Both the position numbers and the translations under genes were made by a program. A stretch of DNA of 60,316 bases from Actinomycetota bacterium. Lineage in GTDB: Bacteria > Actinomycetota > Actinomycetes > Nanopelagicales > Nanopelagicaceae. Numbering within the stretch: position 1 is the first letter of the stretch; the number at the start of each line of letters is the position of its first letter. The stretch covers positions 1-60,316 of the forward strand of contig RGSB01000004.1 of the NCBI GenBank assembly GCA_010032875.1. Direction: 5' to 3'. Shown here one piece after another: positions 53,891-60,316 of this stretch. The notes beneath the pieces were generated by a model, which worked only from the letters and a program-made list of their open reading frames with translations, was not told the DNA's origin and searched no databases.

Positions 53891-55361
53891 CTGCTTCTGC
53901 TCGCTTTACGATATTTCTAATCATCGTAGGAAAGACCAAAGTATGAAGAGGAGCGATTGCATACCAATACAACTGCCCACCGAGTCCGCGTGGCACAAAT
54001 GTTGCTTCTTGAATAATTCTTGTTTTGCCTTGGAATGTATCTACTCGAAATTCGAGCCACGCTTTACCTGGTAAAACCATTTCGGCATATAGCTTCATTC
54101 GCACGCCGTGTTCGATTTCTTCTACGCGCCAGAAATCTAAACTGTCACCGACTCGTAAATTATTTGGATCACGACGACCGCGACGTAAACCAACTCCACC
54201 AAAGAAGCGATCTATAACGCCACGACCCCACCAAAGAAAATCAGATCCGTACCAACCGTTATCTCCACCAATGCTCTCGATGTGATGCCACACTTTTGAA
54301 ATTGGTGCACTTGTAAGTGCTTCGCGATGATCACTTAAAACCATTTCACCGGCCCACTCAGGATCACCTTGAGCTTTTTGCCATGGTGCAGTTGGTGTGG
54401 ATGCATCTGACCAACGTGTTTCTACGTTGTGATCATTTGTTCGAGTGAGCGCTAGCTTGATCGAATCTTCTACGTTTAATAAACCTTCAGGTGGTGGAGG
54501 AATAAGTGCATCTACACTCTTATTTTTATCTGCAACAACTTCACTAATTAGTGAACCAACGAGCGGACGAGCAAGAGATGTTGGAACTGGCGTGACAAGT
54601 CCAATCCATAAACTCGAAAGATTTGGCGTCAAAACTGGAACTTGAATAATCCAACGTTTACGTAATCCAGATAACTTTGCGAATTTTTGCATCATGTCCG
54701 CATAGGACAAGACTTCTGGCCCACCGATATCAAATACTTGATTAACTGGTTTTTCTAAGACTGCAGCCTTTCTCAAGTAATACAAAACATCGCGTACAAC
54801 AATTGGTTGGGTGAGATTTGAAACCCACTTTGGAGTCGTCATGATTGGCAAACGGTGAGTCAAGTGGCGCAACATTTCAAAGGATGCTGAACCTGAGCCG
54901 ATAATTATTCCTGCCCGAAATTCGAGAACAGGTACGGAAGTAGAAGCTAACTCTTTGCCAGTTTGCACACGTGAAGAGAGGTGCTTACTGCTGTTTTTAT
55001 CATTAGCAATTCCACCAAGATAAATTATTTGCGAAACACCTGCACGCTCGGCTGCTTGTGCAAATGTACGAGCCATTTCAGATTCAATTGCAGTGAAATC
55101 AACACCGACATTTATTGAGTGAAGTAAATAAAATGCTGTATGAATTCCGGCTAGTGCTCTATCTAAATCTGCAGCGCTTGTTGCATTTCCGACAACAATT
55201 TCAACTTCATCTGCCCATGCACGATCTTGTACTTTGATTCGATCGCGGACCAAGACGCGCACATCGTGCCCGTCAGCCAATAACGTGCGAACAAGACGGC
55301 CGCCTACGTATCCAGATGCGCCAGTAACTAGGTACTTACGCTTTTGATTCTGCTGACTCAT
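53883..55361 (-). CDS. NAD(P)-binding atypical SDR fused to a DUF2867 domain
   Basis: The 492 residues begin with an NmrA/NDUFA9-like Rossmann domain (about 8-290): YLVTGASGYVGGRLVRTLL (about 10-28), YLLHSINVG, VSQIIYLGGIAND and LEFRAGIIIGSGSASFEMLR. A DUF2867 (SRPBCC-like) domain follows (about 330-492): SDHREALTSAPISKVWHHIE, YGSDFLWWGRGVIDRFFGG and a C-terminal YWYAIAPLHTLVFPTMI segment. This architecture is common in Actinobacteria; function unknown. ATG 55361 has TAGGCT 7 bases upstream. Confidence 0.85.
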   Translation of the reverse strand: MSQQNQKRKYLVTGASGYVGGRLVRTLLADGHDVRVLVRDRIKVQDRAWADEVEIVVGNATSAADLDRALAGIHTAFYLLHSINVGVDFTAIESEMARTFAQAAERAGVSQIIYLGGIANDKNSSKHLSSRVQTGKELASTSVPVLEFRAGIIIGSGSASFEMLRHLTHRLPIMTTPKWVSNLTQPIVVRDVLYYLRKAAVLEKPVNQVFDIGGPEVLSYADMMQKFAKLSGLRKRWIIQVPVLTPNLSSLWIGLVTPVPTSLARPLVGSLISEVVADKNKSVDALIPPPPEGLLNVEDSIKLALTRTNDHNVETRWSDASTPTAPWQKAQGDPEWAGEMVLSDHREALTSAPISKVWHHIESIGGDNGWYGSDFLWWGRGVIDRFFGGVGLRRGRRDPNNLRVGDSLDFWRVEEIEHGVRMKLYAEMVLPGKAWLEFRVDTFQGKTRIIQEATFVPRGLGGQLYWYAIAPLHTLVFPTMIRNIVKRAEADA

Positions 55362-55368
55362 GGTTCAG

Positions 55369-55374
55369 AGCCTA
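55369..55374 (-). promoter_or_regulatory. -10 box of a probable leaderless promoter (SDR-DUF2867 gene)
   Basis: TAGGCT on the minus strand, seven bases (CTGAACC), then ATG 55361. Confidence 0.5.
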
Positions 55375-55426
55375 GACTTAAGCCAAGAAAACTAACACTT
55401 GGACCAACCATTAAAGAAGAGGCGGC

Positions 55427-56650
55427 ATGACAAAACCACGCGTTGTAATTCTCGGCGCCGGCTTTGGCGGGTTAACCGCTGCCCGGGCACTGCGTGATCA
55501 TGCAGATGTCACTGTTGTCGACCGCCATAATTTTCAAACATTCTTGCCATTGCTCTACCAAGTTGCTTCCGCTGGATTAGCAGCAGATCACGTTGCTCAC
55601 CCTGTGCGCGGTGCACTTCGCAAATCTGGCGCACAGTTTCGAATGGGTTCGCCAATCACCGTGGATCACAAGAATAAAACCATAAAAATCGATAGCTCTG
55701 AAGTTTTGCCATTTGATCATTTAATTGTTGCACTGGGTTCGGCAACCACTGACTTTGGTGTTAAGGGTGTTAATGAATTCGCACTAGGTATGAAAAGTGT
55801 TCATGAAGCACTCGCTATTCGCGCAGAAGTAATGCGACGTTTTGAAGATTTATGTCGCTTCCAAGATGACACAGAATTCACGATGGCAGTCGTTGGTGGC
55901 GGACCAACAGGCGTTGAGATGGCGGGAGCTTTCGCCGAATTAGTTCGCGGACCATTAACTAATGATCAACCTGAAGCAGCTGCGAATATCAAAATAGTTT
56001 TAATTGAAGCAGGACCACGTTTACTTCCTAGTTTCTCTCCGGCACTTTCTGCGCGCACCAAGAAAGATCTTGAAAAACTTGGTGTGCAGGTTTTGCTCAA
56101 TACGGCTGTGGAAGAAGTTCTCAACGCATCAATCAAAATTAAAGGTGCACCTGAAATTCCTGCGCAAGTAACAGTGTGGGCCGCTGGTGTGCGCGGTGAA
56201 CCAGCTGCTGCATCACTAAATCTTCCGCTCGTTTCTACTCGCATTGATGTTGAACAAACTCTTCAGGTAAAGAATTATCCGCACATCTGGGCTATTGGCG
56301 ATATCTCTGGTTATAAGGACGCAAGCGGAAAATTTTTACCGATGGTCGCACCAGTTGCTATGCAACAAGGACGTTTCGTTGCAAAGCAAATATTGAATCT
56401 TGCACAAAACAAAGCATTGAATTCATTTAAGTACCGAGATAAAGGTTCAATGGCAACAATTGGTCGCCATAAGGCAGTTGTAGAAGTTGGAAAATTTAGA
56501 ATGACCGGTGTGCTTGCTTGGTATGCATGGCTCTGGTTGCATCTTTTCTACCTACTCGGTGGACGCAATAAAATTGGAACCATGGCCGACTGGACCTGGA
56601 ATTACTTAACCTTTGATCGCGGCAATCGCCACATCATGGATTCTGTGTAA
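55427..56650 (+). CDS. ndh: type II NADH dehydrogenase (NDH-2)
   Basis: Non-pumping flavoprotein passing electrons from NADH to quinone. The 407 residues show FAD motif RVVILGAGFGGLTAARAL (about 4-21), FLPLLYQVASAGL (about 41-53, quinone-site region with typical Q-V-A), NAD motif VVGGGPTGVEMAGAFAEL (about 155-172), IWAIGDISG (about 287-295, FAD Asp) and a C-terminal amphipathic/membrane segment YAWLWLHLFYLLGGRNK. AGAGG precedes ATG 55427. In a rhodopsin host, light can replace part of the proton-pumping respiration (inference). An alpha/beta hydrolase gene follows without a gap. Confidence 0.92.
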   Translation: MTKPRVVILGAGFGGLTAARALRDHADVTVVDRHNFQTFLPLLYQVASAGLAADHVAHPVRGALRKSGAQFRMGSPITVDHKNKTIKIDSSEVLPFDHLIVALGSATTDFGVKGVNEFALGMKSVHEALAIRAEVMRRFEDLCRFQDDTEFTMAVVGGGPTGVEMAGAFAELVRGPLTNDQPEAAANIKIVLIEAGPRLLPSFSPALSARTKKDLEKLGVQVLLNTAVEEVLNASIKIKGAPEIPAQVTVWAAGVRGEPAAASLNLPLVSTRIDVEQTLQVKNYPHIWAIGDISGYKDASGKFLPMVAPVAMQQGRFVAKQILNLAQNKALNSFKYRDKGSMATIGRHKAVVEVGKFRMTGVLAWYAWLWLHLFYLLGGRNKIGTMADWTWNYLTFDRGNRHIMDSV

Positions 56651-57424
56651 ATGCAGCGACATATCAATCTGCGTGGCCACGATGTATTTACATTTCAGTG
56701 GTCAAAGCGCGGAGAAGCCCTCGTTATTTTGCACGGTGGTTTGAGTCATAGCGAAAAAGTAAAGAAATATTTACTCCCTGCAGTTAAAAGATCTTTTAAA
56801 GTCTTTGCCTATGACCGCACGGGCCATGGACGAACTGCCAATCAAAAAGGCAGTATTGCTTTTAACTTTCAGACCAAAGAGCTCATCGCCTTTCTCGAAG
56901 ACGTCGTTACAGAGCCAGCACACTTAATCGGCGTCAGCGATGGAGCCATCATCGCCTTAATGGCAGCTATCACTCGTCCAGATTTGGTTCGCTCAGTTGT
57001 TTCAATTGGTGGAAATACATCGCCCACACAAGTGCGCTTAAAGTTCGGAAAACCAGATGTTTCACTTGAAGCGCAAGCCGAGCACGATCGCCTATCCCCC
57101 GATGCTCCATCGGAATTAATCAAAAAAGTAACAACTGCCTTTAAAGTTTGGAAAACTGAACCAAATATTGCCGCAACTAAATTAGCCAAAATCAAATGCC
57201 CTGTTCTAGTTCTTGCAGGAGATGATGATGTCATCAGCGCTAAGGAGTCTGAAAAGATTTATCAATCAATTACTAACGCACGTCTTGCTATTGTCCCTGG
57301 AGCTTCGCACGCAGTAATCAAGGAAAAAACAGATTTAGTACAAGCTTTGCTCAAAGATTTTTATGCTCATCCTGATTACCCATTAACCAAGGATCCAATC
57401 AGTCGCATTAATAATCTGAACTAA
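56651..57424 (+). CDS. alpha/beta hydrolase
   Basis: The 257-residue hydrolase has an oxyanion motif LHGGLSHSEK (about 27-36), nucleophile elbow GVSDGAIIALM (about 97-107; Ser in G-x-S-x-G), acid VLAGDDDVISAKES (about 189-202) and His in PGASHAVIKEK (about 218-228). This is a complete triad. The substrate is unknown. The ATG directly follows the ndh stop (TAAATG), so translation is coupled. A 13-base tandem duplication covers its stop codon. Confidence 0.88.
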   Translation: MQRHINLRGHDVFTFQWSKRGEALVILHGGLSHSEKVKKYLLPAVKRSFKVFAYDRTGHGRTANQKGSIAFNFQTKELIAFLEDVVTEPAHLIGVSDGAIIALMAAITRPDLVRSVVSIGGNTSPTQVRLKFGKPDVSLEAQAEHDRLSPDAPSELIKKVTTAFKVWKTEPNIAATKLAKIKCPVLVLAGDDDVISAKESEKIYQSITNARLAIVPGASHAVIKEKTDLVQALLKDFYAHPDYPLTKDPISRINNLN

Positions 57425-57438
57425 CAATCTGAACTAAC
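57413..57438. repeat. 13-bp tandem duplication at convergent gene ends
   Basis: AATCTGAACTAAC occurs twice head to tail (57413-57425, 57426-57438). The first copy holds the hydrolase stop TAA (57422-57424); the second holds the carbonic anhydrase stop (57434-57436, minus strand). Confidence 0.9.
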
Positions 57439-57952
57439 AATCAATAGGTGTAATTGATCCTGTCTTCACATCATAAATTGCTCCACCAACAATGACGCCC
57501 TCTCGAATTAAGGGATATGAGCGAATTTGCTGGACATCACCCGCGAGCGCAGCCTTTTGATCTTTAACAGTTTTGAATTCAAGTGCGCGAGTATCTACTC
57601 CGTGCTCTCGATCAATATGTGCATGTAACTCTTCTTCGGTTTCATTTGCCATACGGCAATCTGTATGTGGCATAACCAAGATTCGATTGACACCTAATAA
57701 ATAAGTTGCCAGTACCAACGTACGTAAAACGTCATCTGTAACGCGGGCACCAGCATTACGTAAAATTTTCGCATCGCCAGATCGCATTCCACCGACAGAG
57801 AGTGGGTTGATGCGCGAATCCATGCAGGTCACAATGGCCAAACCTTTTGCGGCTCGACCCGTCAATTCTGAGTATTTAAAATTGGCGACATACTCTTTAT
57901 TAGCCCCGAGAACGTCTGCAAAGCCATCGGTCGGAAAATGCCCCTGCTCCAT
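57434..57952 (-). CDS. beta-class carbonic anhydrase
   Basis: Interconverts CO2 and bicarbonate. The 172-residue protein has the zinc ligands and Asp/Arg pair: VTCMDSRINPL (about 37-47; C-x-D-x-R) and MPHTDCRMANE (about 94-104; H-x-x-C). It is the short single-domain type found in Actinobacteria. ATG 57952 has GAGG 6 bases upstream. A TACGGT box at 57971-57976 is a candidate -10, with an inverted repeat CACGCC/GGCGTG (57979-58006) over the -35 region. It is divergent from the actinorhodopsin gene across 221 bases. Confidence 0.92.
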   Translation of the reverse strand: MEQGHFPTDGFADVLGANKEYVANFKYSELTGRAAKGLAIVTCMDSRINPLSVGGMRSGDAKILRNAGARVTDDVLRTLVLATYLLGVNRILVMPHTDCRMANETEEELHAHIDREHGVDTRALEFKTVKDQKAALAGDVQQIRSYPLIREGVIVGGAIYDVKTGSITPIDC

Positions 57953-58029
57953 GATTAGCCTCGTTCTCTCACCGTATCCACGCCTTTTGTCCCCATTCTA
58001 GGCGTGAAAATTCTGAGACATTCTCCTTT

Positions 58030-58141
58030 GTGGGTTGCCTTACCGCCCCGTAACCGTGACCATTAACCCGGTGCGTTTTCCCTGAGGCGGCCCCACGTCA
58101 TCTCAGATCCGATTACCCACGCTTCGTTCGCGCGAACGAAG
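58030..58141 (+). promoter_or_regulatory. candidate structured leader and 20-bp palindrome upstream of actinorhodopsin
   Basis: Two nested complementary pairs, GTGGG (58030-58034) with CCCAC (58092-58096) and CCGCC (58043-58047) with GGCGG (58086-58090), enclose an ACCG/CGGT hairpin. A second CCCAC at 58116-58120 could compete for GTGGG. The perfect palindrome CTTCGTTCGC/GCGAACGAAG follows at 58122-58141, 32 bases before the ATG. The region is more GC-rich than its surroundings. Whether it acts as RNA or as protein-binding DNA is unknown, and the transcription start was not located. Confidence 0.45.
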
Positions 58142-58173
58142 GTCACCAAATTGTCCTCACGGAGGCTATGTAA

Positions 58174-58929
58174 ATGCTCGATCTAACAGCTAACCAGTGG
58201 AATACGATCTATAACGTATTTTCATTTGGTTTGATTTCAATGCTTGCGTGCACTGTGTACACACTCGTATCACAAGCACGCGTGCTGCCGAAGTACCGTA
58301 ACGCCCTTGTCCTTTCATCAATGGTTACATTCATTGCTGGATACCACTACTGGAGAATCTTCAACTCATTCTCAGAAGCTTCAGATGGATACAAGGTTGC
58401 AACATCAGGTGCAGGTTCATTCAACGAGGCATACCGCTACGTTGACTGGCTATTAACTGTGCCGCTACTTCTTGTTGAAGTAGTTGCCGTACTCGCTCTT
58501 GCAAAGGCTGCGTCATCTTCATTGATCACACGCCTTGTACCAGCATCAGCTGCAATGATCGCACTTGGTTACCCAGGTGAAATCTCAGCAGATGACGGCA
58601 CAAAGATCCTTTGGGGCGTTCTTTCAACAATTCCTTTCCTATACATCCTTTACGTATTGTTCGTAGAGCTTGGTAAGTCACTTGATCGCCAACCAGCAGG
58701 AGTAGCAGCCACAATCGGCCGCCTACGTCTGCTCCTCGTTGGTACATGGGGCGTATACCCAATCTCATACCTATTCCCACTACTTGGAATCACTGGAACA
58801 GATGCATTCATGTATCGCCAGATTGGTTACACAGTTGCAGACGTACTTGCTAAGTGCGTATTCGGTCTCACAATCTACAAGATTGCGAAGATGAAGTCTG
58901 CTGCAGAAGGTATGTCAGAAGATAAGTAA
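58174..58929 (+). CDS. actinorhodopsin, light-driven proton pump
   Basis: The 251-residue seven-helix retinal protein shows the helix-C motif RYVDWLLTVPLLLVEVV. It gives acceptor Asp91, Thr95 and donor Glu102 (the DTE set of proton pumps) and Leu99 at the spectral tuning position (green absorption by analogy with proteorhodopsin Leu105). His58 in GYHYW is the usual partner of the acceptor. Lys227 in DVLAKCVFGL binds retinal. Gly148 in LWGVLSTIPF may correspond to the helix-E glycine of xanthorhodopsin-like pumps that allows a carotenoid antenna (less certain). GGAGG lies 8 bases before ATG 58174. It is a single gene closed by a strong terminator. Confidence 0.96.
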   Translation: MLDLTANQWNTIYNVFSFGLISMLACTVYTLVSQARVLPKYRNALVLSSMVTFIAGYHYWRIFNSFSEASDGYKVATSGAGSFNEAYRYVDWLLTVPLLLVEVVAVLALAKAASSSLITRLVPASAAMIALGYPGEISADDGTKILWGVLSTIPFLYILYVLFVELGKSLDRQPAGVAATIGRLRLLLVGTWGVYPISYLFPLLGITGTDAFMYRQIGYTVADVLAKCVFGLTIYKIAKMKSAAEGMSEDK

Positions 58930-58937
58930 CACTTAAT

Positions 58938-58977
58938 AAAAAACGCCCGCCAAGTCTGACTTGGCGGGCGTTTTTTA
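58938..58977 (+). terminator. strong bidirectional Rho-independent terminator after actinorhodopsin
   Basis: Perfect 13-base arms (CGCCCGCCAAGTC / GACTTGGCGGGCG) with an A-run on the left and T6 on the right. It can serve both the rhodopsin gene and the convergent small membrane protein gene. Confidence 0.95.
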
Positions 58978-58993
58978 TTCTTTAAATTTTGAG

Positions 58994-59236
58994 TTAGTTA
59001 ATGAAAGAAAAAATAATCAGTGCAGCGCCAACAATTAAACCAATGGTTTTTCCTGCTTGTGTTTCAAGCCAAGCCAAACCAGGCTTAGTGAATGCCAAAA
59101 CGAGTGTGACTACACCGCCGGCGATCAGCACCAAACTATTTGTCATCGCATTTGGATTGCTATCTTGATAGCGCCAATTGATTAAGCCGAGTGCGATAAA
59201 TAGATATCCAGCCCAGCGAGCGTTTGTTTTAACCAT
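58994..59236 (-). CDS. 80-residue membrane protein behind tRNA-Thr
   Basis: I recognise no family. The protein has three hydrophobic segments (about 8-21, 33-50, 61-78) and a short polar loop RYQDSNPNAM after the first. ATG 59236 is one base from the 3' end of tRNA-Thr, so no ribosome site is possible. The message must come from a joint tRNA-mRNA transcript, or from a start inside the tRNA. It converges with the actinorhodopsin gene on a shared terminator. Codon use looks like the neighbours. Confidence 0.7.
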   Translation of the reverse strand: MVKTNARWAGYLFIALGLINWRYQDSNPNAMTNSLVLIAGGVVTLVLAFTKPGLAWLETQAGKTIGLIVGAALIIFSFIN

Positions 59237-59237
59237 G

Positions 59238-59309
59238 AGCCCCCCGTCAGGATTGAACTGACGACCTACGCATTACAAGTGCGTTGCTCTACCACTGAGC
59301 TAGGGAGGC
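59238..59309 (-). tRNA. tRNA-Thr (anticodon UGU)
   Basis: A 72-nt cloverleaf: acceptor GCCTCCC/GGGGGGC (one T-G pair) with discriminator T, D-stem GCTC/GAGC, anticodon stem ACGCA/TGCGT around CTTGTAA (anticodon TGT), and T-stem GTCAG/CTGAC. CCA is not encoded. A single C separates its end from the next ATG. Confidence 0.95.
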
Positions 59310-59379
59310 CTTTCGTGCTGCGCAATTATGGCAGGAGATTACAAAATCTAGAAATCAAGCCTTATGGCCGCGCTAGCGG

Positions 59380-59385
59380 TAGATT
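59380..59385 (+). promoter_or_regulatory. -10 box of a probable leaderless promoter (second ppx/gppA)
   Basis: TAGATT, six bases (TGCGCA), then ATG 59392. Confidence 0.5.
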
Positions 59386-59391
59386 TGCGCA

Positions 59392-60309
59392 ATGCTGCTT
59401 GGTGTCTTAGATGTTGGATCAAACACCATCCACCTCCAAGTAATGCAGGCCCACCCAGGAGCACGCCCAACACCGACAACAAATCTAAAGACTGAGTTAC
59501 GTTTAACAGATTATTTAGATGAAGGTGGAAACATTTCGCCTCTCGGTGTTGATGAATTACATAAAGCAATTGCTGATGCTTTGGTGCATGCCAAAGAGTT
59601 TAAGACCGAAGAAATAGTTGCATTTGCAACATCTGCAATACGCGAGGCGACAAATGGTGCCCAAGTAATCAAAGAGATTACCGAACGTCACAACATTGAA
59701 TTACAAATTCTTAACGGAAATGAAGAAGCATCCATGACGTTCTTGGCAGCTCGTCGTTGGCTCGGATGGTCAAGTGGTCGACTCTTAATTTTAGATATCG
59801 GTGGCGGCTCTCTTGAGATGGCTGTGGGTGATGATGAATATCCCGAAGAAACGCTGTCACTGCCATTAGGTGCAGCTCGTTTAACTCGACAATTTTTGCA
59901 ATCTGATCCATATACTTCAAAAGAAATTAAGAAATTAGAAGAGTTCGTTCACCAATCTTTGTCTTCATCTCTTACAACTGCTCTTGCTGAGCATCGTGCT
60001 GATCAATTTGTAGCAACAAGTAAAACATTTCGGACTCTGGCGCGACTCAACGAATTTTGGTTCAAAGATAATCCGAAGAAATTAAATATTTCATCGCTTG
60101 AAAAAGCAATTCCAAAGTTACTTGCTATGAACAATAAGGAACGTGCTGAACTTCCTGGAGTCTCATCCAATAGAGCACTTCAAATAGTCGCGGGCGCAAT
60201 AGTTGCGTACAGCACCTTGAGCAAATTAGAACTCGACGAAGTTGAAATTTGTCCATGGGCTTTGCGTGAAGGAATTGTGCTCAAATGGCTGGATTGGATG
60301 AAGATTTAA
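59392..60309 (+). CDS. Ppx/GppA family phosphatase, second copy
   Basis: The 305-residue ASKHA phosphatase has phosphate-1 motif GVLDVGSNTIHLQVM (about 4-18) and phosphate-2 motif LILDIGGGSLEMAVG (about 132-146). The product motif AGAIVAYSTL and the C-terminal PWALREGIVLKW end are typical of the actinobacterial Ppx1-like branch. The copy at 6346-7260 represents the other (Ppx2-like) branch; one may prefer polyphosphate and the other (p)ppGpp, but which is which is not visible. It ends 7 bases before the window edge. Confidence 0.92.
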   Translation: MLLGVLDVGSNTIHLQVMQAHPGARPTPTTNLKTELRLTDYLDEGGNISPLGVDELHKAIADALVHAKEFKTEEIVAFATSAIREATNGAQVIKEITERHNIELQILNGNEEASMTFLAARRWLGWSSGRLLILDIGGGSLEMAVGDDEYPEETLSLPLGAARLTRQFLQSDPYTSKEIKKLEEFVHQSLSSSLTTALAEHRADQFVATSKTFRTLARLNEFWFKDNPKKLNISSLEKAIPKLLAMNNKERAELPGVSSNRALQIVAGAIVAYSTLSKLELDEVEICPWALREGIVLKWLDWMKI

Positions 60310-60316
60310 CTAAGTT

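Noticed and set aside
58122-58141. LexA/SOS box upstream of actinorhodopsin
   Set aside because: Actinobacterial SOS boxes read CGAAC-N4-GTTCG; this palindrome has the halves in the opposite order (GTTCG...CGAAC).

Overview
The window comes from a small, streamlined, AT-leaning actinobacterium. It most likely belongs to the freshwater acI lineage (order Nanopelagicales, Ca. Planktophila / Ca. Nanopelagicus type). The evidence is an actinorhodopsin gene (58174-58929), several families restricted to or typical of Actinobacteria (DUF4307, DUF501, DUF2530, DUF3027, DUF3263, a SepX/GlpR-like membrane protein, mycobacterial-type SerC), gene orders shared with mycobacteria (mfd-lipoprotein-mazG-eno-ftsB-DUF501-ppx; 5-FCL / glp / rimJ / glpR; serC-DUF2530-csp-DUF3027), and extremely tight packing with many 4-bp ATGA/GTGA overlaps. 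The assignment to acI is inference. No insertion sequence, prophage, integron or CRISPR array is visible, and no gene-free stretch exceeds about 230 bases.

Layout. 1-6.2 kb: the tail of a DUF4307 gene, greA, a DrrAB-type ABC exporter, two MFS transporters and a YccA-like membrane protein. 6.2-14.2 kb (minus strand): tRNA-Leu(UAA) and the operon mfd, SurA-like lipoprotein, mazG, eno, ftsB, DUF501, ppx. 14.3-17 kb: PEP carboxylase. 17-26.4 kb: pth, a damaged L25 gene, prs, glmU, tRNA-Gln, a MarR regulator, then rsmI-metG-tatD-rsmA-ispE. 26.4-30.6 kb: protein O-mannosyltransferase and the cell-division cluster glpR(sepX)-rimJ-glp with divergent 5-FTHF cyclo-ligase. 30.6-35.2 kb: acyl-CoA dehydrogenase, a CopD-CtaG fusion, CopC, FmdB, a 38-aa ORF and TetR. 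35.3-41.4 kb: MMPL exporter, tRNA-Arg, a saccharopine-dehydrogenase-like plus GMC oxidoreductase pair and a BadF-type sugar kinase. 41.4-52.5 kb: SDR, GGDEF protein, photolyase, citrate synthase, pdxH, serC, MFS, a 26-aa membrane peptide, DUF2530, cold-shock protein, split DUF3027, groL with a CIRCE operator and DUF3263. 52.5-60.3 kb: PLP decarboxylase, NAD-binding/DUF2867 protein, NDH-2, alpha/beta hydrolase, beta-carbonic anhydrase, actinorhodopsin, a small membrane protein behind tRNA-Thr, and a second Ppx/GppA.

Functionally, the window mixes core housekeeping (translation, wall precursor and isoprenoid synthesis, transcription-coupled repair, division) with a light-linked energy and carbon set: rhodopsin proton pump, NDH-2, CtaG oxidase assembly, carbonic anhydrase, PEP carboxylase, citrate synthase and photolyase.

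The observations most worth following are: (i) a gephyrin-like Glp that has lost MoeA domain II and the catalytic motifs yet keeps its division partner GlpR/SepX; (ii) a repeated -10 grammar (TANNNT, 6-7 bases, start codon) implying leaderless mRNAs for about 14 genes; (iii) two tRNA genes that end exactly one base before an ATG; (iv) an apparently structured, palindrome-containing leader upstream of the rhodopsin; (v) a DUF3027 gene split in two and an L25 gene missing its N-terminus.
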